Below are positions 11,884 through 23,300 of a DNA stretch of 64,000 nt, piece by piece (positions within the stretch are counted from its first letter, which is position 1; each line of letters begins with the position of its first letter). The translations under genes were made by a program, and so were the position numbers. The notes below the pieces were generated by a model, which ran no database searches, had not been told where the DNA came from, and saw only the letters and a program-made list of their open reading frames with translations. Source of the DNA: Owenia fusiformis (Eukaryota > Annelida > Polychaeta > Sabellida > Oweniidae); contig CAIIXF020000011.1 of the NCBI GenBank assembly GCA_903813345.2, forward strand, positions 11,256,842-11,320,841, given 5' to 3'.

Positions 11884-13086
11884 CTAATGTACAGTCGGTA
11901 ATTGTCACATGGATCATATCAGCTCCGCCTTTTCTTTAGTTACACAGTGTCGGAAATGAATCTACTTGAAGTTTTGAATTTTCATGTGGATATTACTTCA
12001 TTCTCAATGTTTGTTGGTTGTACATGCAATAGTGCAAAATAACGATACAGAGGAATGACAAAGAGGATACAAGTTAACGTAAGAATGCTTATACTAAGCC
12101 ATGAAGTAGAATCGGCAGGAGAGTAGATTCATTCCATTGTAAATAGCACACAGGAAGAAATACAAAAACTTCCGTATGAGATTGCCATATATGGGACATA
12201 GTAAAAGGCATTAGGCAATCACTTATTGGTATTTCAGTGTGTCATGTGTATATAAAGTTTTTATACTGCTTAACGTATTTTTATAATAAGTAAAAATATC
12301 ATATCTGGACGTTTAGAAATATTGCCTACATTGTGCACTAAATATTCGCATTTAGATTCATTTACGCGATGTGGCAAATATATTGTAAACTGTCATATAA
12401 TGATTGTCTGTCATCAGACGTTGAAAATACAAGTGTTATTACACAGAGAAATTTATTGACATCTATAATTTGAAAATGATCATCAGATGCATGGATGAGT
12501 AAATCTAGTCTTCATATTAAATGTTACCTTACCAGTGTAAAGTCACATTAATTTTGCACCAATGAAACGTTTGTTATATCCATAACGATGAAAATAATTT
12601 TAAACCCGGCCGTGTTGTTAACATCAAGGTCAACACAGTAAAAAGGGAACCAAGGGGAGGTCACATTTTCTATTATAGCTAGACATGATTTGTCTTGTAC
12701 AAAGGTACCACAACGCTTGCCAAAATTACATTTTCTGAATATTCATACCAAAAATCGTAACACATGCTACACAAATGTATAGTTGGAAACCCATGCCTCT
12801 CTATCGTTTCAAAAAATTTACCCAACGTGTCGGTCTCTGTTAATTTATGGCATCCATACTTTTCTGAAAGGTAACACTTTGAGGTTCAATTTTCTGCCGG
12901 ATGCCCTTGCAAACTCTCATTGGTTGCTCTGTATTGTAGCATTCCGTTACCATGGTTACGCATCTATAGACATCTTACCTTGGAATCTTAAAGCATTTGT
13001 AGCTTTGTCATTATTTGGTCTATAGATATGATATTGGTATCAAATTAAACCTAGATAAATTTCTCATATACTTACAATATTCAATT

Positions 13087-13122
13087 ATGCAAATTAGCTC
13101 ATTTGCATAAATTGTGACGTCA
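13087..13122. promoter_or_regulatory. Palindromic octamer pair with adjacent CRE-like site (one of four)
   Basis: ATGCAAAT and its complement ATTTGCAT sit head to head (13087-13108), followed by TGACGTCA (13115-13122). The same module is at 13458-13479 (a perfect 22-bp palindrome, with a one-base variant TGATGTCA beside it) and, mirrored in the right arm, at 18276-18311 and 18649-18684. ATGCAAAT is the POU octamer and TGACGTCA is the CREB/ATF palindrome. That either factor binds here is inference. Confidence 0.5.
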
Positions 13123-14353
13123 TAAATCTATTTTTGGTTCAGAATTTTCAAGTATAGCAATGTATCTTCAAGAACTGAAGCTGTACGGTAGAATTTCTTC
13201 AATGTTATGACTTTTATTCTATGAGCAGAAGGTTTAAGCAACATAAAAGTGAAAACAAATTCAAAATTGGATCAGAACTAACAAAGTTATTAAGCTTTCT
13301 GGGCAGCTACCATGAACGTCATCATTGAACAATTAACTTCAACATCTTACCTTAGAATTGAAATGTTTGGTAGCTTTGTCACTATTTGGTCTATAGAAGA
13401 GATCTTGGTATCGAATTGATCCTATTTGAATAAACGGTATGGTAACGATATTCAATTATGCAAATTAGCTAATTTGCATAAATTATGATGTCATCAATCT
13501 ATTTTGAGTTCAGAACTTCCAAGTATAGCAATTAATTTATTAGATCCGAGGTTGGATGTTGACGTTTCTGCATAGTTTGTCATTTATTCTATGAGTGGTA
13601 GAGGTATGAGCAACATAAAAAATATTCAAAATTGAATGAGTATTAGTAAAGTAATTCAGCTTTTGAGGCAGCTGCTATGAACGTTACTATTTGACAATCA
13701 TAAATAAAACACTGAAATAACAAAAATGAAACAAAGCTGATTCAAGCTTATTGAGTGAAAAATATATATTTTACATGTCACTGAATTAGTTGGTGTATAG
13801 AAATGATATGGGTATTCATAATTTTGACTATCATTGACAGGGGTCAAAACAGTTTTTTTGATTTTGTAACATGATTTATTGTTTGTGAGAAAGTTATGGA
13901 TTAATCAGTTAGTGAATGGGCGAATGGTATGGTGACATCTGTTATGTAATCTATAAATCTTTGAAATAATTTGCTTCATAGGCGTCAATCTATTTAAAAA
14001 TGCGAAACATCGTGACTGGTCAAACATCAATATTTATGCTTCAATTCAAGCAGTGAACATCTACATGAATTTTTAAACTGATTTGCAAGGACGAAACATC
14101 ATGACTGGTCAAACATTAATATTTGTGCTGCGATTCAAGCAGTAATCATCTACATGACCTGTTAATACAAATTGATGAGGTTATATCACAAAATGTATGT
14201 CATTGCTTTTTTTATGTCACCACCAAAAGCGGTGACATACAGTATTGGTCTCCATTTGTCTCCATTTTTAAGATGTCATTTGACAATCGACTCCCTTCAC
14301 TCATTTTGTCCGATTACTGGCAGTGACATTAAATAGTCAATTTTTATTATCTA

Positions 14354-15317
14354 GAGTGCCTCAAAAAATAAACCAAAGGTATATCAACAGCAAAGATAAA
14401 TCAATCAATATTTTCAGATATTTTTGCATGGTCATTTTGGAAAAGCATGTAAGTTTTCTCTCCAATACTAATTTTTTAGTTCAGTCTTGCCTTTTTAATG
14501 CTTTAACCCTTTTTATACCATGTGTTTAATTTAACCTCCTTTCATTTCGATAAAAGCCTGCATCCTTACTGCTACATTGTTAATCATATATGACAATGTT
14601 TCTGGTGGAATGTTTTGAATTTCCTTTCACATGTTGACCTCAAATTGTTCTATGTCTCTTGGCTTGGGATAAACATAAACATGGTTCTTGAAGTCATTCC
14701 ATAGAAAATGTTTGGGGTGTCAAATCTGTTGAATGGAGAGGCCTTCAAACTGTCTTTATATAGAGAAAAGAAACTGCTTTCATGGGAATTTTTGTGTGGC
14801 CCTCGCTGTACATGGAGGGGCTCAAACTGTCAGGAACGACAGTGTTCTCATTTGGATATCATTCAGTCTCTGTAACTCTGGCAGATGGAACTCCATTATC
14901 AATTAACCGCTAAATCATTTGACGATAATTGAGCTGGTTCTCTGTGATTGTTCTGCCATCTTCAACCTTGGAACTTCTTCCTCTGGGGCTATTTGAAGGA
15001 GCATGTTAAGCTAATCCCAAGCCGAAAGACCTAGAACAACATAAAGCCAACACCCAAAGAGAAATTCAAAACGTTCCACCAGAAACATTATCAAATGTGA
15101 TGAACAATGTAGCACAAGGATACAGGCTGTCATCGAAATATGAAGTAAAAAGTAAAGGGTTAAATCATCAAAATGCAAGACTGAACTGAGTATTGGGGAG
15201 GAAACTTACATGCTTTAGCAACATGACCATGCAAAAATATCTGAAAATATTGATAGGTTTAACCGTGGTCCCTTAGCAAAGTTAATATACTTTTGGGTAC
15301 ATTTTTGAGACACCTTG
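14354..15317 (-). mobile_element. Foldback element built from the 3' end of a mariner-like transposon
   Basis: Ends are GAGTGCCTCAAAAAATAAAC and the inverse of CAAGGTGTCTCAAAAATG, next to TA. On the minus strand about 14535-14700 translates to a degenerate transposase C-terminus (FKNHVYVYPKPRDIEQ, then EIQNIPPETLSYMINNVAVR). The plus strand of the other half (about 15010-15150) carries a second, more decayed copy of the same segment. The element is thus a head-to-head pair of 3' ends and cannot encode a whole transposase. Confidence 0.7.
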
Positions 15318-15339
15318 TATTATTTATCATACCAAGCTA

Positions 15340-15840
15340 TTATAGTTCATAAATAGCATTGCATTTTTATATTAAGTGTTGATGAAGCGAAGACTTTAAC
15401 CCAAGAGTTCCTACATCCATGTGACATTTATTTCCATGTGACTAACATCACCTTAATAGTGTAACTTTGAACAAATTAACGTTTTATCACCATGTCATCC
15501 ATGTGACATTGATATCCGCATTAACATCACCTCTATGGCATTCATTCATGTTATAGCCATCTACATGAACGTATATGTAACATCGATATTCATGTAGCAT
15601 TACCCATGTCAAGGACCTATATGGCAGTGGTTGAATTTTTCTTTTGTTAATCTATTTCAGTGGTGACTTTCATGACAGGGATGCTTTTTATATTCTTAAT
15701 GTTTCCATCATCTTTGTTACATCTCCATGTTCATCTCACCAGTGAGATTTGACTCCCAAATATCATCTGTGTGACATTAATCTCCTTGTTAACATCATCT
15801 ATAGCTGTGACATTGATTCAGCTCCTCTCAGCACATCTTA
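15340..15840. repeat. Degenerate tandem repeat rich in CATGTGACAT
   Basis: Phrases such as CCATGTGACATTTAT, CCATGTGACATTGATAT and TGTGACATTAATCTCC, alternating with AACATCACC, recur with roughly 35-70 bp spacing. It looks like an old decayed minisatellite in the core of the large inverted-repeat element. Confidence 0.45.
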
Positions 15841-15910
15841 TTGTGATGACTTTTGTCCCAGCGTCCAGGCCTACATGTACATCTGAGACTTTTTGATAAA
15901 ATCTCTTATA

Positions 15911-16865
15911 CAGGGCGTTTCAAAAAAACGCAACAGGTAGTTATCTCGTAAAATCACAGTACTAGTGATGACTTCATCAATGTACCATAAAGCCACGTCT
16001 CTCCTCTTTGTGATGATGTCTTCATTTACATTTGGTAATGGTTCGGTGAGAAATCCTTTCATTTGCACAGTGGGTCAAAATCGGCTCTGGACCAAGTTTT
16101 AGATATTGCAAAAATCAGTGCAAGGGCTAATAAGTGCCAATGGAAGTTCCCCTGACTTGAAATGCTGTGACTTTTTCTTTTGGAGCTATCCCAGGAGCAT
16201 CTGTGCTCACAATTCCTTCACCAGATATTGCGAAACCTCAAGAAAGAATTGCCCATGGGCTGCTTTCCTCTGCTTTAACCCACAGATGACTCAGGGCTGA
16301 ACCATGCATGACGTGGACTAATGAGCGCATCTTTATGTGCAAGGAAGTGGTGGCAATTTGGAGAGGTATAGGATGTACTCTTGCAAGAGTATGAGTATGA
16401 ACACTTTACTGTCTATGCCACACCTGTCACACCTTCTTCCAATAGCCCATATGCCCCTTGTACTGACTTTTGCAATGTTTGAAACTTGAGTCTGAACTGA
16501 ATTTTGCCCTACTTTGCAAAATTAATGATTATTCCGCCAGCTATGACACCCTGTGAATGAATGATATTCCATTGCAAGGAGGGGTAATTCGGCTTTTCGG
16601 TACATTGAATGAAAAGGATACAGTCAGAATTGGCTCCATACACTGACTTTTGCGATGTTTATAACTTGTCCCCAAGCTAATTTTGGCCCACTTTGCAAAT
16701 GGAATGATTACTCGCTCAACCATGACCAAATATCAATGAATGATATATCATTGTAAAGAGGAGACACATGGCTTCATGGTGCATTGAATGGAATCAATGC
16801 TGTTATCACTGGTTTTGTGCTTTTCTGAGATAACAATCCATTGCGTTTTTATTTGATACGCACTG
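15911..16865. mobile_element. Tc1/mariner-type element with transposase remnant
   Basis: It starts CAGGGCGTTTCAAAAAAACG and ends CGTTTTTATTTGATACGCACTG, flanked by TA at both ends. The arms include GTGATGACTTCATCAAT-type and GGAGACACATGGCTTCATGG-type sequence shared with the element at 8722-9523. A plus-strand fragment near 16150 reads SPDLKCCDFFFWSYPRS, which resembles the SPDLxPCDFFLWGYLK block of mariner-like transposases. It is broken and non-autonomous. Confidence 0.8.
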
Positions 16866-19059
16866 TATTGATTAGATCTTCATTAGATTAGATCATTCCA
16901 TATTAAAGCTTCTAAACTTTAAAAAGTGTAAAATAAAATAGTTTAGATTCAACCTCTGTCAATCATACTACGTGATTAACTCCTTTATTTTGCACTTAAA
17001 TCTCCTGTTGTTACGGTTCTCAGTTTTGAATGGTATCCATTGTCTATGGGGATATACCTGAAATCCATCCATTTGAGACTCATATTTTCATAGATTTTTG
17101 GTATTTCATATTTTGGAAACCTTTTAAAACAAGTTCAGATTATAAGTCCTATACCATACATACTTTTGGACATAAGAGATAGATGTAGGAAACCTATATG
17201 TAGATGTAGGAAGGGTTAGTTAAAGTCCTACAAAAATCAGTTCTTTCAAAAATATTTTAAAGGGCATTTTTTCTTCGTGGCTATTTTGATCAATAGACTT
17301 TAATTTCAGGATTACTAGCTAGTACTACTACTGAGCTCTTGTATGGATTTTGTCATCATTTTTCATTGCATATCGAAGAGGTTATATTATGTAAAAGTAT
17401 ATAAAAACTACTTTTCATTTTGCTTCTCTAAGTACCCACTTTCTGCTTATAGTCCATTTTCAGAAAAGCTATAACATAAATCATTCAAAGGTTGAATCAT
17501 AAAGGATTTTGAAGGTTAAAAAATTCCCCTAAAGTAGTTGTCACATTAGCTGTGTGGGCTCGCCATTTGCTACCGATTGAATTATTTTGGGCATTGATTT
17601 TTGGAACTGTTTAAATCTAAGTTCTAAAGTTGACACTCTATCTGTATTTTAAATATAAAATGGTAATAATTAAGATTTATTTAGTTTATGTCATAATATC
17701 AACAAAATTTTGTTTTCAGCTTTTTCACATGTTAGAAATCAAATGAAAGCAGGAATACTCTTCCATATAAATTTTGTAAATATTGATATGTATATTAGTC
17801 AACATATGTCAAAATAGCATAATTAAAGCATTACTATGTATTCATATGGATCATAGACAGTGTATGGTAAATCATAAAATTAGATTTTAAAATCAAGATC
17901 ACATGATTTTGACCCCTGTGAATGATAGTCAAAATACATGTAACATTTCCACATACTTTCATGTACATTTCAATGGAAAAATATGAACAAGTCATATATA
18001 TTTAAACTCAATAAGATTGAAACAACTATGTTTGTTTCTTTTTTTTGTTATTGTAATATTTTTATAATTGTCAAACAATGACGTTCACAGTAGCTGCCCC
18101 AAAAGCTGAATAACTTTGCTAATTTTGACCCAATTTCGAATCTGTTGTCTCTCGAATGTTGCCTCTATCTTCCACTCATCAAATAAAGGTCAAAACTATG
18201 CACACATCTGTCATTCGGCCTAAGTTTTAATATATATGTTGCTAAACTGGGATATTCTGAACAAAAATAGATTGATGACGTCACAATTTATGCAAATTAT
18301 CTAATTTGCATAATTGAATATTGTAATCGTACAGGAAATTTTATAAGGTTTAATTTGATACCGATATAATTTCTATAGGCCAAATAATGACAAAGCTACA
18401 AACACTTTAAACGTCAATGGTAAGATGTCTGAATATAATTGTCAAATAATGACATTCACAGTAGCTGCCTCGAAAGTTTAATAACTTTGGCAATACTGAT
18501 CCAATTTTGAATCTGTTTTCACTTTTCTGTTGCTTATACATTCTTCGTATAGTCTAAAGGACCAAACTTTGCCGAAATTCTGATATACGGCCTCAGTTCT
18601 AATAGATATGCTGCCATTCTCGAAAATTCTGAATCAAAAATTGATTGATGACGTCACAATTTATGCAAATTATCTAATTTGCATAATTGAATATCATTAC
18701 TTTATGAGGAATTTAATTAGGTTTAATTTGATACCAATATCATCTCTATAGACCAAATAATGACAAAGTTACAAATGATTTAAGATTCCAAGGTAAGATG
18801 GCTATAGATGCGTAACCATGGTAACGGAATGCTACAATACAGAGCAACCAATGAGAGTTTGCAAGGGCATCTGGCAAAAAATTGAGCCTCAAAGTGTTAC
18901 CTTTCAAAAAAGTATGGATGCCATAAATTAACAGAGACCGACACGTTGGGTAAATTTTTTGGAACGATAGAGAGGCATGGGTTTCTAACTAGTAGCAAGA
19001 ACCCATGTTACACCCATGCACAAATCTTGTTATTTCAAAGACACCATCGATATAAAACC

Positions 19060-19320
19060 AATTTATACCACTCTAAGTCCGTTTACAGTTGTATAACATG
19101 GGTCTATAACAACGATATACAGTGGAGAGTGGTATATCGTCATCGTATACAACTCCTCCGTATACACTCCAGCGTATACCACTGTAGAAGTGCATTCTGG
19201 GAACTAATGAATAAAAAAAATCATGAAAATTTTCATGATTTCCTAGAATCAAGTGATGTCATAAATGGTTCCGGCATGATTTGCTAGAATCAAGCCACGT
19301 CATAAATGGTTCGAGATCAA
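19060..19320. repeat. Repeat-rich segment beside the large element
   Basis: It contains several GTATAC/ATATAC-rich inverted phrases (19060-19200), then two tandem copies of about 40 bp with TAGAATCAAG..GTCATAAATGGTTC (about 19236 and 19276). No coding is seen. Confidence 0.4.
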
Positions 19321-19408
19321 CATCAGCATTATTGAGTTGGCTATGGGATATTTCTAGGGTTTTTATTAATTGTTATGATTGTGTTCGAATCAACTGTAAT
19401 TGAACTTA

Positions 19409-19586
19409 GAGTGGCATAATAAGATTATATAATGGTTCATTCTGTATATCGTGCATTTTATACTCTCGTGAGAATATTATATATTCACTCGTTCGCTACG
19501 CTCACTTGTGAATATATCATATACTCACTCGAGTATAAACACGATATACAGAAAGAACCATTATATAACCTCATAATATCCCACTC
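19409..19586. mobile_element. Hairpin MITE-like palindrome
   Basis: Nearly the whole 178 bp is one inverted repeat centred near 19498. It begins GAGTGGCATAATAAGATTAT and ends ATAACCTCATAATATCCCACTC. It has no coding capacity. Confidence 0.7.
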
Positions 19587-20357
19587 CTTTGATATGGTAA
19601 ATATCAGCTGTAACTGGTTTACTTAGTGGAAAGAATTGTTTTAAATGTATTGTAATATTTTATAAAATGGCACTTTGATTCTAATACATTTTATAATAAA
19701 ATAAAATAAATTCTGTTCTGTTTCTATTTTACGACGAACTTTGGTGTGAAGGTTCAGCTTTGCACGTGGTATCGAGGAAAATTGTGCATTGACTGTTTCT
19801 TGAGTATTGGACGTATGATTTATCTTTAATTCCAATCCATCTCTTTCGTTAATACTTCATTTGTTAATCATTTGTTAATATTTATTCAAAGTGTCCACTT
19901 CACTTAGAATGTACATAATATCAACATTCCTTTCTACAAGACCCTCGACAAAAGATAAAATTCTAGTACTCCATGTACACCGTTGGGAAAAATTAAGGGA
20001 TATTTGTCACTTATAATTCGTTTTGCTAGAAACAGTCTTCCAATCAATACCTGCCTAGAATCCGATTATTATTTTGAAAATTGTTTTTGTTTATGTCGCC
20101 ACACATATGCAGCGTTTAAATAACACGTTGTTCAATAAGGGGACTTCTCCTTGCCAATCTTTTGAAGGGGAGTGTAGCACTGTCATAGAATTGATGAGAT
20201 ACATGCATGGACATGTATCTTGTACATGTACATATGTACCAGTGAGTTTATAGGTAAACAACGTGAACAATCGATCATAGTAGCACATTCGTGGTTTGAT
20301 ATGTAGATAACGAAACTCAAATCTTATGTAGTGAAAACTTCATCAACGACATACACA

Positions 20358-23300
20358 ATGGATCAAAAAACAAGAATACTTAAAAACATCACTGTTGTAA
20401 GTTTTGCATTTTTGCTTAATTTCACTGCTTATCAGTCTTTGCAGAGCCTTCAGAGCAGTCTCAATCGAGTGGAGGGATTAGGGACAGCCGGATTGGCTGT
20501 TCTCTATGCCTCTCTCCTCGTTTCTAGCGTCTTCCTTCCAAAGGCGATCATTAAAAGAATAGGATGCAAATGGACCATTTCTGCAGCTTTATTTTGCTAC
20601 ACGATATACATAGGAGCCAATTTCTACGCTACTTGGGCAACAATTATTCCAGCCTCTATTGTTGTTGGCCTGTGTGCTGCCCCCTTGTGGACGGCCAAAT
20701 GTACGTATCTGACTGAATCTGCAGTTGTCTATGCCAAGATGAATGAGGAAAAGGCTGAGTCAGTCATCAACAAGTTCTTTGGTATCTTCTTTATGGCATT
20801 CCAATCAGGTAGAAATTTCAGTTAAAGCACAAAGTTTAACCTCAATTTAAATCTTTTACTGATGATAGAAGTATAGTCACAGCAATTGATTCAAGTTGAG
20901 TGCAATAAAACGTCTGCAATATTCTTTTTGGGGTAGGCAAAGTTGATAATATTTTGAACTTTTACTGGGCTTTCAATAGCACGGGGCGAGTGTCCGAAAT
21001 CGCCGTTTGTTTTCGATAATTCGCCGTTTGTTAGAAGTCAAATATTGTCTAAGTTTTGGGGGAAAATATAAGTCTTCTATAGACTATCCTTTATTTTATT
21101 CAGCGATCTTGTTTTGCACTTCCTTGTCTATGATTTGTACCTCAGTTTCGAACTGCAATGGAACTCACTATAATCGTAAGGATCACTTGATCTCATTATA
21201 GTAGTAAACACCGTCCAATTTTGTACCTGTTTGGGCTATGGATTTTAGATCACTATCTGACCACTATCATGTGCATGATAATTCAAATTCCAACCTTTGG
21301 TATAATCAGAGTTGGTTATTTTTCACTGGACATGCAGTTACATGTATGATTGATACAACTCTGTCCAACCAGTCACAGTACAGTCTACCCTGCGTCAGTG
21401 CGTGCAGAGTCTAGTTAAACTACTGAAGACGAAGAAGCTCTCTTTTAAGAAGTGAAGTCAAACGAATGCAAAGGGTAATTGCAGTCCTTCCAATGGGTGT
21501 AAAATTGTATTAATCAGTTAAAGGCCCCATATAAAGTTTAAACCACTTTGGCTTATATTTTTGTCTTATCCAATGTTATCAAAGCGTGAAATGTGAAACT
21601 TTTTATTAATTTCAAAAATGTTTTTGAAGGACTTTTTGTTTAAAATATCGTGAATTTATTCAAAACTAACTTTAAGAGGTCACACTAATCCTTTAAAGCG
21701 ATAATTCACACCGATGTATAGCAATCATCCTCACTTGTTCTTTTGCCGACAAAATCAAGAAAATTGGTTGATAGGTGAGCGAGCAATGAACTCATCCATG
21801 CATGAAAGTGGTTCAGGGAAAGATGCATTTCAAAATTTTAATTCTCATAGAAACCAATGGTAAACTAATATTTAAAACATATTCATCCTTTTAACCTGGT
21901 TAGACAGTCAAAATTGGTTTATTGTTTAGCATATTTAGAAAAGATTGACATTGAAAAATGTTGCCACCTAAGTGATGTCACGATGTGGTCACTTAGGTTG
22001 AAAATATTTTCGATATGCTAAATCATTAAATTGGCACATTAGATATAACATTTTATTTTTAACATGGTGTGTCCGTTATATATTGGTGTTAAAAAGATAT
22101 AGAGGTTCTTATATGAGTACCTGTGCAAGATCGTCCATTCTTGATGAGATTTAATAATTCCTCTTTATCGAGTCGCAGACGAGATAAAGAAACATTATCA
22201 AAGCGACTGTCGGATAAATTATGAATGTAGTTTCGCACAGGTGTCAACGGAACCAAACAGTGAACCCCGCTTTCCCGAACCCGAGTTTCCAGAATTCGCC
22301 TCGCATGCCTTCGACTCTTTCTCAAGATTTGGGCCCTAATTTTCTCAAAATATATTGTACCCCGACATTATCATCCTGGTGTCTCGTTTATAACACCCTT
22401 GTAATTACAATGCGAAGTTACTTAAGCATGATAAAAAGTGTATGTGTGGATGGGGGGAGGAGGTTTGACCCCCGCTTACCAAAAGCTGGGACATGTATAC
22501 CTTTATATACTCAACCGGCCAAGTATTAACAGTACAAAAGGGAGAAAAAATCCACCAGGTCCATAATTCTACACGTTCACGTACAAGTTTAAAAAAGTGT
22601 ATCTTAAATTTATGTAGAACTACGCCTTTGTACAAGCGACGCATTTTCACAGGTGCGTCTTTACAATGAAACACAATAACGAGAATTGCAACTTTAGGAT
22701 CTTGAAAAAAGTTGCAATATTCTTCCTGGTTAGAATAGGTTTCCACGTACAACTAGAAACACTATATAAAATAACTATCTATACACCATCAATGCAAATA
22801 TATGCTTTCTTCCATTCTGATACTCATGGCATCTTACTGTTTCACCTGAAACACAGGGCTGAGAAGAAATGAGATGTCATGATGGCTTTCTTCGAGAATA
22901 CATAATGCGGGCCCGGGAATGCGGGGTGCCACATTCATTGCAACACACCTTGCAACAATGTCTTATGAGGGTAATTTCTTATATTGAGAAGTTTATCATC
23001 TATTGAAATTAAATACTTGTAGCTACAAAAAGCGAATTTGTTTGAGCAGTCCTAGCTCGACATATTGAAAACAATATTTACAACATGGTATTCTTAGTAG
23101 ACTGTTCAATTTGGAATTTCGAAGTAGCCAAACATCAGCTTTCTAACAAAAATCATCATTAAAGGATTTTATCAAAGTCTTCCATGCAAATGAAGGTGTG
23201 AATTCACATTAACAAATTAAGATTAGATCCACAATATGATATCAAATGGTTAAATGCGCAAAATGTGTAGATATGTTTTCCTTAATAATGTGTGAGGAGG

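Larger units (their letters stand above)
12781..18990. mobile_element. 6.2-kb element with about 1.1-kb terminal inverted repeats
   Basis: The left arm (12781 to about 13880) starts AGTTGGAAACCCATGCCTCT; the right arm (about 17895 to 18990) ends in its reverse complement (AGAGGCATGGGTTTCTAACT). The arms stay alignable from the tips inward to a shared block around GACAGGGGTCAAAA (13850) / TTTTGACCCCTGTG (17910). Each arm contains two tandem units of about 350 bp. The core holds two smaller nested elements (14354-15317 and 15911-16865) and a degenerate ATG-rich repeat. I see no transposase or capsid-type gene that belongs to the outer element and no convincing target duplication, so its family is not assigned. 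Confidence 0.8.

Noticed and set aside
12781-18990. Large inverted-repeat element as a Polinton-type fossil
   Set aside because: It has long arms and AG/CT tips, but no 6-bp target duplication was found and no polymerase, integrase or capsid-type coding is visible, so the family is left open.
22089-22325. Basic 78-aa minus-strand open frame in UNC93A intron 1
   Set aside because: It has some protein-like composition but no family resemblance, no splice context and no start or end signals.
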